6,817 nucleotides of DNA from Globobulimina sp. (taxonomy: Eukaryota > Foraminifera > Rotaliida). This document shows, piece by piece, positions 1-6,794 of this stretch (its first letter is position 1; the number at the start of each line of letters is the position of its first letter). The stretch spans positions 1 to 6,817 of the forward strand of contig PIVH01000233.1 in the NCBI GenBank assembly GCA_003354225.1, written 5' to 3'. Made by a program: the position numbers and the translations under genes. Below the pieces are notes generated by a model. The model had not been told where the DNA came from. It did no database searches and saw only the letters and a program-made list of their open reading frames with translations.

Positions 1-145
1 ATATTAAAAATAGATACTCACAGAAAGTATAAATATATTAATGGGGAAATGGGAAAGAATTGAACTTTCCTTCAATGGACCACTCATCTCAACACGTATT
101 GGTCTGACTCTTTCGGGTAAAATCCAGGAACAAGTGTCAGAGGGC

Positions 146-151
146 TTTATT
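146..151 (-). terminator. Candidate polyadenylation signal AATAAA (distal)
   Basis: AATAAA on the minus strand in the context GGAATAAAGCCC, followed by a T/G-containing stretch (CTTGTTCCTGG). It is about 250 nt after the YR stop. It is a candidate end for the shared transcript, on consensus only. Confidence 0.3.
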
Positions 152-269
152 CCTAGAATTAACAATTTGATTTATAATTAGATATTCAGATAAATAATCT
201 GAAAATAAGAATTATGAATCAATCGCTTCCCGTCTGTTGAATCCCTGTGTGTTGAGTGAATTTGTGATC

Positions 270-275
270 TTTATT
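270..275 (-). terminator. Candidate polyadenylation signal AATAAA (proximal)
   Basis: AATAAA on the minus strand about 125 nt after the YR stop codon. In AT-rich DNA this hexamer is common by chance, so it is only a candidate. Confidence 0.3.
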
Positions 276-310
276 TATAATTTCATAAAATTTACGTTTC
301 TCAAAATGTA

Positions 311-345
311 AAACAGATTATTATTTGGAAAATAATAATTTGTTT
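311..345. repeat. Strong hairpin in the 3' region after the recombinase
   Basis: The arms 311-326 (AAACAGATTATTATTT) and 330-345 (AAATAATAATTTGTTT) pair over 16 positions with one G-T wobble and a 3-nt loop (GGA). It is about 55 bp past the YR stop codon. It may be part of the element's terminal structure or a 3' RNA hairpin. Confidence 0.65.
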
Positions 346-399
346 GTTGTTAATGTTAAATCAAGCACTTTGAATGATAATTGTCCCTGATGTGTCAAT

Positions 400-1679
400 T
401 TAAGCTTGGAATAATTTCTCCACAGTATCACCGTCCCATGGATTGAAAATTTGCAATTTGCCTTTACTTTTATCAATATTCATTTTTCCAGGGCGATTTT
501 TGCCGTGAATCATTTCAAATGGTAATATCATTAATTGTTTCTCTGTGAATAAGATGTAACGGGTCGCAACATGGGGGAGGTTTTTAATTGACCATACTAC
601 ATATCGTATAACTTTAAGTAAATCAATACCCTGTGCATGACATAACGATGTAGCGCCAATTCTAATGGAATATGTTGGATATGCTTTCGGATTTTTCATG
701 CCAATGATTTTTACAAATTCAAGCATGATTGTTGATAATTTTGCAGGTGTCCAAATACAGCCATTTGTGTCTACAAAAATGTAGTTTGATTGAGCTACAC
801 CTAAATTTGATAATCGTTTCTGATGTAATCTCCGTTTTGAAAAATTTGTGGGATTTCTTGCACATTTTAAGTCGTTAAAATATAACGTTCTTCTTTGTTT
901 ATATATTTTGTACATTTTAAAGAAATCCAAAATACCGCAATGACAAATTTTGTGATTCTCACAAATCGGAGGTGACATGAAAATTTCTTTCGGAGTATTC
1001 CTAAATTCTTGATTTTTGAACCAATGGATAACTAATTTCATATACTGATTTATGTATTTTTTATGGGTATCATGAAATGTAACATCTCCCCATTTTAAAC
1101 CAGTTCTGATAATTTCCCATAGTTCATTCTCCGTATTGTCAGTAAATAAAATCTCAGCGGGTCTACTAATTGTGAAAAACACAATTAATAATAAAAAAGC
1201 CTTCAGCAATGTATCTAAAGGTGCTGTATTCCATGTTTTTGGGGTGATTTTTATGTGTTTTAAATATTTGACTATCCAGTGAATACGCAAAGGTAATCTA
1301 AGTTTGCGTACCTTAGAATGTAAACCGATCATAGTATCTCTGATTGTTTTATAAAAATTATCTTCAAAAAACATAGGTTTCTCACCCATTGATTTCACCC
1401 ACCATGAAAGTGCTGAACACCACGTAGAATAAGAATTGCATGAACCTAATCTCATGGTTCTGTCATACATCCAATAAATAGCTACTGAGGGATTTATGAA
1501 AGGGACGAAAGGATCGTTTCCATGCTCAATACTATAACCCCACCAATCTTTTAATACAGAGACATAATTCTGTTTTGTTGAGATTCTTCTTGATCTGAAT
1601 AGATCTTTCAAAATTTGTCTCGTTGTCTGTGGGTCATTTCTCGCTATTCGTTTTTTCCAAATTAGACGACGAGTGTGAG
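400..1679 (-). CDS. Tyrosine recombinase (integrase) of a YR retrotransposon
   Basis: This probably inserts a circular DNA copy of the element by site-specific strand exchange, replacing the DDE integrase of LTR elements. Residues are numbered from the TTG at 1611. An N-terminal SAM-like core-binding region (about 1-100, with RRISTKQNYVSVLKDWW) is followed by the catalytic domain. Box I is ISRPAEIL with catalytic R150 and E153. A candidate beta-strand Lys lies near K199. Box II is YSIRIGATSLCHAQGIDL with R317. W340 takes the second His/Trp position. The nucleophile is Y352 in ATRYIL (codon at 556-558). The usual His of HxxR is Tyr (Y314), where DIRS-type recombinases commonly have HSFRIG. No ATG opens the frame; the reading frame runs unbroken upstream to a stop at 1702-1704, and I place the 5' edge at the predicted acceptor. 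A Cys/His patch (ICENHKICHC, 216-225) could bind metal. The extension gives about 426 codons. The stop is at 400-402. Confidence 0.9.
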
Positions 1680-1700
1680 CTAAGTAAAAACAAAGAGAAT
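1679..1700 (-). other. Predicted 3' splice site for tyrosine recombinase
   Basis: The minus strand reads TTCTCTTTGTTTTTACTTAG|CTCAC, a long pyrimidine tract ending in TTAG. The exon would start at 1679, the second base of a GCT codon (phase 1), again matching the single donor in ORF1. The 23 codons between here and the TTG at 1611 are open and continuous with the recombinase, and basic in character (RRLIWKKRIARNDPQ). Confidence 0.55.
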
Positions 1701-1724
1701 TTTATTTTTGGCGTGAAAATAAAA
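1700..1724. repeat. Inverted repeat between RNase H stop and YR exon
   Basis: Perfect 9-bp arms TTTTATTTT (1700-1708) and AAAATAAAA (1716-1724) flank TGGCGTG. The motif is low in complexity, so the pairing may be trivial. It lies about 20-45 nt upstream of the predicted YR acceptor, where a branch site would be expected. Confidence 0.4.
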
Positions 1725-1737
1725 CTTTTATAAACAG

Positions 1738-3476
1738 TTAAATGTCGTCTAAGTCTTTGAGCAACTTCAACTCATAATAATAATCTAAATTTGTTGGATA
1801 TGGATCAATTTGTAAGTGGAACAGATTTACTATGTCATAGAAACGCTTCCAATCGAATCTTGAGAGTGAATCTGATAAACCATTAAAAGAAGATGGGATA
1901 AATTCAACTCTCAAATCAATACAATATGTGCACATTAATAACACAATCTCTTGTATGTATTCCATTAAATTTAGACTGCCTGACCAATGTTTATAGATAC
2001 TAAATAAAACAGATTTATTATCAATATACAATAATAGTTGTCTGCCGGTTAGAATATGTCGAAAATTATAAAGTAGCATTATCACAGCATGAGCTTCTTG
2101 ATAATTTATATGCATTTGGCGATGATTTATACCAAATAAATTTGGATAATCAACAAATTTATATGCACCAAAATGAGAACCAATTATGAAGCCTCCGCCA
2201 ATATTACATGCATCCGTGGCACCTGTAATTGTAATTGATGGCTTATTTAAGATCGATTGCATTGTTACTACTTTCATAAAATTTGAATATTTTAACCAAA
2301 ATCGAAAATCTATGATCACAGCATCAGGTATCCAAAAAATGTGTTTTTTTAATTTGGGATTTTTCCTGATCTTTTTATGAATTAATTTCAATAATCGGTA
2401 ACATAAAATCTTTGCAGGTTTACGGAATTGGGACCAATGCATTATTTTCCCGCAAATTGATTCTAAAGCTGTTCCCGATGCAAATCTATATTGGATCATC
2501 AATGTCAATCCTTTAACTAATTCATCATATTTATTTTGTGGTATGTTAACATGTTTTGATCTGAGATTAAATCCAAAACCATGTACAACCCCTTTATAGA
2601 TAGCATTTTCATCTTTTTCATGGGAGACAGTGACACCTAATTCATAGCACATTTGATCAAATCTATCAGCCATTTGTTGTGCTTCAAAGGCACTTGATGC
2701 GGCTAATAAAAAATCATCAATATGTACCAAAATTCGGTTCTTTTGATGTGGGGATAGATAATTATGTTCACAAATCCATATTAAGATTTCAGCAAAACGT
2801 TGACAGTTTGCTGCAGCTGATGCCACACCATATGCTTGACGCATATCTGCGAATTTCAGACCAAATATACAATATTGTATATAGGCGGTGTCATTTGTGG
2901 CAAGTAGGAGTTGTCTGAAAGCATCCTTCAGATCTCTCAAGGAAACATAATCAAATTTTATTAGAATCTCAATATATTTACGTATATTTGGTAAGGTGGG
3001 GATTTTACATTGTTCTTTATCAATCACGTTATTTATTGACACTTTATGTTTAGTTGTAAAAGAACCATGTCTTGCAACTCTAATTTCAGTCATTAGTTTA
3101 GTTTCATTGTTGCGTTTTGGAACGCACAATAAATTTAAATTATAGTGTGCTCTTTTTTTGATTGGTGTAATATATGCTTTCTTCGCCTCCTTTACCATAC
3201 GTGTTAAGATTGCCTTTAAATCCCTCTTATCTCTCACAATATTTCTTACAGTCTTACAGAGCTTAGCCGGATTTCGCTCTTTTAACCATAAGGGATAACC
3301 CTCCTCAATAAATTTAATTTCGATCTCTCCATTTGGATGTTCTCGGAGATAGTTACGAAATAAATCTATATTGAAATGATGCGGAATAGACGGGGGTTGA
3401 ACCCATAAATGAACTAATTTTTGGAGTAAATCGGCGCATTCAGTGTCAATTTCTGCTACTTTCGGGAGGATATAAT
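1738..3476 (-). CDS. Reverse transcriptase-RNase H (pol) of a DIRS/Ngaro-type retrotransposon
   Basis: This copies the element's RNA into DNA and removes the RNA template. Residues are numbered from a TTG at 3531, since no ATG starts the frame. RT motif A is SLRDLKDAFRQL (197-208, catalytic D200). Motif B lies around QAYGVASAAANCQRF (232-246). Motif C is VHIDDFLL (catalytic D272 and D273; window 2713-2718), in the IDDFLL form usual for DIRS-like RTs rather than YVDD. A downstream EKDENAIYKGVVHGFGF segment fits the palm/thumb boundary. RNase H follows with D440 (GATDA), E479 (YQEAHA), D504 (YIDNK) and D554 (GLSDSLSR). Only about 40 residues follow, so there is no methyltransferase domain as in DIRS-1/PAT, and the arrangement is Ngaro-like. 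No protease or DDE integrase is seen. The frame opens just after the stop at 3541-3543, but its first Met is residue 112, inside the conserved N-terminal region. I therefore start it at the predicted acceptor at 3476. The stop is TAA at 1738-1740. Confidence 0.93.
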
Positions 3477-3495
3477 CTGTATAAAAGAAACAGTT
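3476..3495 (-). other. Predicted 3' splice site for RT-RNase H
   Basis: The minus strand reads TGTTTCTTTTATACAG|ATTAT, a clear pyrimidine tract followed by ACAG. Upstream, CTAAAAC and ATTAAAC could act as branch sites. The exon would start at 3476, the second base of a GAT codon (phase 1), matching the donor at 5134. It resolves the missing start codon of the RT frame. Confidence 0.55.
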
Positions 3496-3534
3496 TAATA
3501 AAGTTTTAGAAACGTTTCGGATTTGTGACAATAG

Positions 3535-3695
3535 ATGCGATTATGAGTATGTTCGACATGACATTTTGTGACAAAATGTCATGTCCTATGCGATTATGAG
3601 TATGTTGCAGCTGAAAAACATGACATTTTGGTCACAAAATGTCATGTCCTGTGTGATTATGAAATTGTAGCTGAAAAACCTGACATTTTTTGGTG
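3535..3695. repeat. Tandem imperfect repeats, each built around a long palindrome
   Basis: Three diverging units start at 3535, 3588 and 3651 (spacings 53 and 63 bp). Each opens with a version of ATGCGATTATGAGTATGTT. Unit 1 holds a perfect inverted repeat at 3555-3585, with 15-bp arms GACATGACATTTTGT / ACAAAATGTCATGTC around one base. Unit 2 holds 13-bp perfect arms at 3618-3630 and 3635-3647 around GTCA, and gains about 10 bp including GCAGCTGAAA. Unit 3 keeps GCTGAAAAACCTGACATTTT but has lost the right arm. The array lies between the ORF2 stop and the RT frame. All reading frames linking ORF2 to RT are blocked here: several stops occur in their shared frame, including 3541-3543 and 3586-3588. 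Confidence 0.85.
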
Positions 3696-3750
3696 AGAAT
3701 ATTTAATTAAATCACGAATTAAGAGTTTAAAGTCTAAAAATAAATAGTGA

Positions 3751-4751
3751 TTATTTAAAAATTTCTGTACATTGTGGTATGCGATGGGTTTTTGAACCAC
3801 ATAAACATATATGTAAACGTACAATATTGCCAGATTTGCACGCTAAACCTCTTGCGTAGCATTTCTCATCATCCATATGATAAAGTGCACAATAACCAGG
3901 TCCTAATTTATATTTTGGTTTTAATCGCGCATTTACAGAATCAATCCATTGATCAAATCTTTTAGTTCCTGTTTTCTTTCTCTCTTTCTTTATTTTTGCT
4001 GTTTCATATGTTGGTTTGTCATATTTTGTTTTCTTGTCAATTTTGATCGAAGTTGTTGCTTTTTCATGGTCCGCAATTTGTTTTTGTGTTTTTAACAATT
4101 TGATATGGTCATATTTGCTAAACATTTGTTGTAACCAGAGATTATCAACAGTTTGATTTTGCAATTTTTCAATATCTAATTTTTGTCTCAAATGGGTATT
4201 TCTTGAGGCTAAAACAACAGATAATTGTTTTTTATTTGCCAATTCCATTGATTCATTAAAAAATAAATAAAACAATTGTTCATTTAAAGCGGTGTCATAA
4301 ACTAAGGTCTCAAAAATGATCCTACATTGTCTCCAATCATGAATTGCTACATTTAACATCATAATATATCGATTTAACTCCGAAGTTGGGTCAATATTAC
4401 TCGATTTTGATGTATATAATTTACTCAATGCTTTTATCAATTGCGATCTGTATTTATTTGCGTAGATTAACCACACATTTAATAATCGCTGAATTTCACG
4501 AAAAAATGTGAAAACACTTGATTTATCATTAAATATATTTGCAATCGTTGTTGTAATGTTTGATCGTGTTAAATGTTGTGTGTTTTTCTCAAATTTAATC
4601 AAATCCAACATAATATCCGTCATAGACTGTGTAGAAATTCTCCATACAAACATTAACAATCCAGTTTCTGCAATTTCTTTTTTCTCTTTTCGAGATGTTT
4701 TTGATTTCTTCTTTTTACCACTCATTGAATCATCAGAATCGACATCAGAAT
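3751..4751 (-). CDS. gag: ORF2: Gag-like protein with C-terminal Cys/His zinc-binding domain
   Basis: This is probably the nucleic-acid-binding structural protein of the element. Counting from the ATG at 4725 it has 324 codons; from the predicted acceptor it has 333. The N-terminus is acidic (DSDVDSDDS) and then very lysine-rich (SGKKKKSKTSRKEKK), which could bind RNA or direct nuclear import. A long, mostly helical middle follows, then a basic segment (about 220-260). The C-terminal 50 residues contain C279, C289, C296, H305, C307, C309, H314 and C319. The end, CLCGSKTHRIPQC, is a CCHC-like knuckle with C-x1-C in place of the usual C-x2-C. The arrangement of Cys residues, then H-x-C and a CG..H....C ending, recalls the Gag domain of DIRS and Ngaro elements. 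Unlike RT and YR it has its own ATG (4723-4725), so it could be translated alone or as a fusion to ORF1. The stop is TAA at 3751-3753. Confidence 0.7.
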
Positions 4752-4765
4752 CTGTGATAATTATT
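4751..4765 (-). other. Predicted 3' splice site for ORF2
   Basis: The minus strand reads TAATTATCACAG|ATTCTGATG, with a pyrimidine-rich stretch (TTTTCCCTCTTTATA) a little upstream. The exon would start at 4751, the second base of a GAT codon (phase 1). The nine codons between here and the ATG at 4725 read DSDVDSDDS, which continues naturally into the ORF and looks like coding sequence. Upstream of the site the open frame becomes hydrophobic and unlike protein, ending at a TGA at 4816-4818. Confidence 0.45.
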
Positions 4766-4899
4766 ATGTGGTTTATAAAGAGGGAAAATCTCAGAAATTT
4801 TAGTGTTTGTATTTGTCATTGTTGAGCATACAATGTACAGTCAGTATTTTTAAAGGTGCTCATATTAAAAAGTATAAAAGAATATGCGTTCATTTTTGG

Positions 4900-5099
4900 A
4901 TAGCAATCATTTATTTGACGCATGATATCATGATTCGTCCTATTTTGCTATACCAATAAATCACACAATTAATGAAAAATAGAATTACGGAAAAGTAAAC
5001 AAACATGTTTCTCTCCACAGAAACATGTCAAACATAGTAAATATAACACAAAATACGGCCAAAGCCATACAAACGATTATAGCTAAGCAGCTTAGCTAT
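4900..5099. repeat. Three inverted repeats in the ORF1-ORF2 spacer
   Basis: Three palindromes lie between ORF1 and ORF2. At 4917-4939, GACGCATGAT pairs with ATCATGATTCGTC apart from a small bulge, and the core CATGATATCATG is perfect. At 5003-5028 there are 10-bp perfect arms (ACATGTTTCT / AGAAACATGT) around a 6-nt centre. At 5079-5099 there are 9-bp perfect arms (ATAGCTAAG / CTTAGCTAT) around CAG, and this one overlaps the ORF1 stop codon TAG at 5096-5098. The rest of 4826-5095 is AT-rich with no convincing gene. In the splicing model this whole stretch is intronic. Confidence 0.6.
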
Positions 5100-6664
5100 G
5101 CGGCCCAATGACACAAAGGACAGACCCACGTACCTTGTATTTCACTCACAACGCCCTTTCCCGTCTTCCTACTCATCATTCGTAGATTGGTTGCCATCAA
5201 ACTCGATTTGTGTTGGATTTTGTTGGTGTGATTTGCAATTAATTCGAAACCTAATGTTGTTTTGTCAACATGGTATTCTTTGCTCCATCGATGGATTCCG
5301 CGTTGATCGGAATTTAGCATTTGTTCCACCGATTGCTTCTGTGGCGAATTGTTGTTATTTTGGTTTGAAATCACTTTCCCTAAATTCAAGGAGAGTGAGT
5401 CTTGTCGCTGTAATATCTGTTTCAAAATTGAATTATCAGTGGTTCCAGACTCACCACCCTCCATTTCCTCACTTTTCAATTCCAATCTGCGTCTTTTATG
5501 TGGACGATCTGAATCTAACTCGTCCCATTCGCTCCGTGCATGAATGGTTCCACTCAATGCAGGATTTTTGATAATTTTATCATTCTTTGTGATAAATAAT
5601 TCCTTCGGTATGACATCTAAAACCGTGTATGCTTTAATTCGTTTTCCATTTTCATCAATATATCCTTTGTCCACTAAAAATTTAAATTGTTCAAAATAAA
5701 CATCAATGACTAATTTGCGTAATTCAGTTGGGTCAGAAACGCCTGACACTCCTTGAAAACGATCGGATTTTGGCGGTAAATTATGGTAAACACGGTAATT
5801 GACTAAGAATTGGATCATGCGATGATTATACGCATTGAATTCATGTTTGTAATCATTATAATTTACGGAAGTTCGTTTGGCGAATCTTCCAATATTTTGT
5901 AAATATTCTTTTCTTGTTTTAATGACTAATTTGTATCTTTTCTTGAATCCTGATTCATATTCTTTTGCTTTGTCAGCTTTGACAAAATTCGAGCTCACAA
6001 ATTTTTTAATCCTTGCACTCGTAATCGTTTCTGATGATTTCTCATCGGATTTGATCTCAATGTCTCCCGAATCCATTCTAAAAATGTCATCATCATCGGT
6101 GGGATAATCGACATCTTCCTCTTCTATGCTGTCCGCAATTTCCTCCTCTTCTTCATGCGTGGAATCTTCGTCATGCACAGATTCTTCATCTCGTGGACGA
6201 ACTCGTGACTCCGCTTCCGGTGATTCCGGGAAAGTCCATGCATCGATAATATCATTGATTGCAAATTCTCTCTCACGACTATCCCAATTTTTCTGTCTTT
6301 TGGTTGAAAGACTTTGATAAAAGAGGTCGGTATTTGTTACTAATGTGTATAATTTGTGGGTGTTCGGTGGCGGGTCATCGGGGTTTTGCTCTTCATAACG
6401 TTGAGCGACCCGAAAGGCATCGCCTAATCCTTGTAAATCAACATTTAAACCTTTTTTATTGCCATAAGGTAATATCAAATGTTCTTTGATTAACGCTGCA
6501 ATCGCAGCAATGGATTGACTCCCTAATTTGCCATCACGTGCCGCTTTTTTAATTCCTTTAATTATTGTGAATTGCGTAAACGACGTCGTTTGTTTGTAAT
6601 AAAATACGTCTTGATCGAGCATAGGCCCGTTGACGTAGACTTTGCGTGTTGTGCTTACTGGCAT
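5096..6664 (-). CDS. ORF1: 522-aa protein of unknown family, probable common N-terminal exon
   Basis: I do not recognise a family. The start is the first ATG on the transcript side: no ATG occurs between the right window edge and this codon. Visible parts are an N-terminal region with helical, Ala/Ile-rich stretches (about residues 30-95), a strongly acidic Glu/Asp-rich segment (about 148-198), a Lys/Arg-rich helical region (about 217-300), a basic cluster RPHKRRRLEL (387-396) that resembles a nuclear localisation signal, and an Asn/Gln-rich patch (about 430-455). It occupies the position where YR retrotransposons carry gag, so a structural or RNP role is plausible but inferred. The last residues include CPLCH. 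A strong splice donor sits in codon 511, so the 12-residue tail may only be made from unspliced RNA, while residues 1-510 could be fused to each downstream ORF. It could also be an accessory protein. Confidence 0.75.
   Translation of the reverse strand: MPVSTTRKVYVNGPMLDQDVFYYKQTTSFTQFTIIKGIKKAARDGKLGSQSIAAIAALIKEHLILPYGNKKGLNVDLQGLGDAFRVAQRYEEQNPDDPPPNTHKLYTLVTNTDLFYQSLSTKRQKNWDSREREFAINDIIDAWTFPESPEAESRVRPRDEESVHDEDSTHEEEEEIADSIEEEDVDYPTDDDDIFRMDSGDIEIKSDEKSSETITSARIKKFVSSNFVKADKAKEYESGFKKRYKLVIKTRKEYLQNIGRFAKRTSVNYNDYKHEFNAYNHRMIQFLVNYRVYHNLPPKSDRFQGVSGVSDPTELRKLVIDVYFEQFKFLVDKGYIDENGKRIKAYTVLDVIPKELFITKNDKIIKNPALSGTIHARSEWDELDSDRPHKRRRLELKSEEMEGGESGTTDNSILKQILQRQDSLSLNLGKVISNQNNNNSPQKQSVEQMLNSDQRGIHRWSKEYHVDKTTLGFELIANHTNKIQHKSSLMATNLRMMSRKTGKGVVSEIQGTWVCPLCHWAA
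5128..5137 (-). other. Predicted 5' splice site (common donor)
   Basis: The minus strand reads CAAG|GTACGT, close to the AAG|GTAAGT consensus. The last exon base is the G at 5134 and the intron starts at 5133. The cut falls after the first base of codon 511 of ORF1 (phase 1), which matches the phase of all three predicted acceptors downstream. This is inferred from consensus and frame only; there is no RNA evidence. Confidence 0.6.
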
Positions 6665-6667
6665 CTT

Positions 6668-6689
6668 GTTATAATATTGATATTATAAC
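6668..6689. repeat. TATA-like palindrome just upstream of ORF1
   Basis: Perfect 10-bp arms GTTATAATAT / ATATTATAAC are separated by TG and end 3 bp before the ORF1 ATG. It lies too close to the ATG to be an ordinary TATA box unless the leader is almost absent. It could be a structured 5' untranslated region or a protein-binding site. Confidence 0.55.
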
Positions 6690-6717
6690 GTTCTTTGCTT
6701 GGGAAACGTTAGTATGC

Positions 6718-6794
6718 ACTTCGCGGAAAAGAGGTTTTTTGTTTGTAAATTAAACTAAAGACTACTAAAACAAAAAACACTTTTGTTGCGAAGT
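6718..6794. repeat. Imperfect terminal hairpin, 27-bp arms
   Basis: Arm 6718-6744 and the reverse complement of arm 6768-6794 match at 21 of 27 positions without gaps. Both begin ACTTCGC and end GTTTTTTGTTT. The loop is 23 nt. It lies at the 5' end of the element in the direction of transcription, where YR retrotransposons carry terminal repeats needed for circle formation. A role there is inferred from position only. Confidence 0.65.

Larger units (their letters stand above)
1..399. other. Non-coding 3' flank of the element, possibly reaching host DNA
   Basis: No supported gene is present. Besides the hairpin and the two AATAAA candidates there are small inverted repeats: TTCAGAT / ATCTGAA at 185-191 and 197-203, and GGAAAG / CTTTCC at 52-57 and 65-70. 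Bases around 60-160 look less AT-rich than the rest and may be 3' terminal repeat or host flank; I cannot place the element boundary. Confidence 0.5.

Noticed and set aside
75-135. tRNA-like stretch (GGACCA...TGGTC and TTTCGGGTAAAATCC)
   Set aside because: The arms do not form a cloverleaf, and the T-loop and anticodon arm are missing.
400-1679. Crypton or bacterial integron/phage integrase
   Set aside because: The YR sits next to an RT-RNase H on the same strand and shows the DIRS-type RIGATS box, so a YR retrotransposon explains it better.
2186-2918. Plus-strand open frames opposite RT-RNase H (2186-2380, 2679-2918)
   Set aside because: They lie opposite strongly conserved RT/RNase H coding sequence, are short and show no motif; they are antisense shadows.
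1738-3476. LTR retrotransposon or pararetrovirus pol
   Set aside because: No protease, DDE integrase or LTR pair is seen, and a tyrosine recombinase follows.
3529-3531. TTG as the real start of RT (and TTG at 1609-1611 for YR)
   Set aside because: Non-ATG starts of this kind are a bacterial convention. The DNA looks eukaryotic, good acceptors lie nearby, and the YR frame continues well upstream of its TTG.
3535-3695. CRISPR array
   Set aside because: Only three diverging units are present, with palindromes inside the units and no unique spacers of constant length.
3774-4825. Plus-strand open frames opposite ORF2 (3774-3965, 4508-4825)
   Set aside because: They have no recognisable domain and the opposite strand has a Cys/His domain in frame.
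5098-6489. Plus-strand open frames opposite ORF1 (e.g. 5098-5571, 5877-6107, 6126-6317)
   Set aside because: They are antisense to an intact long ORF. The Ser-rich stretch near 6126 is the complement of the Glu/Asp-rich segment.
6652-6664. Splice donor CCA|GTAAGC right after the ORF1 ATG
   Set aside because: The match is good but it cuts in phase 0, so joining it to any of the three acceptors would shift the frame. It would also remove nearly all of a long intact ORF.
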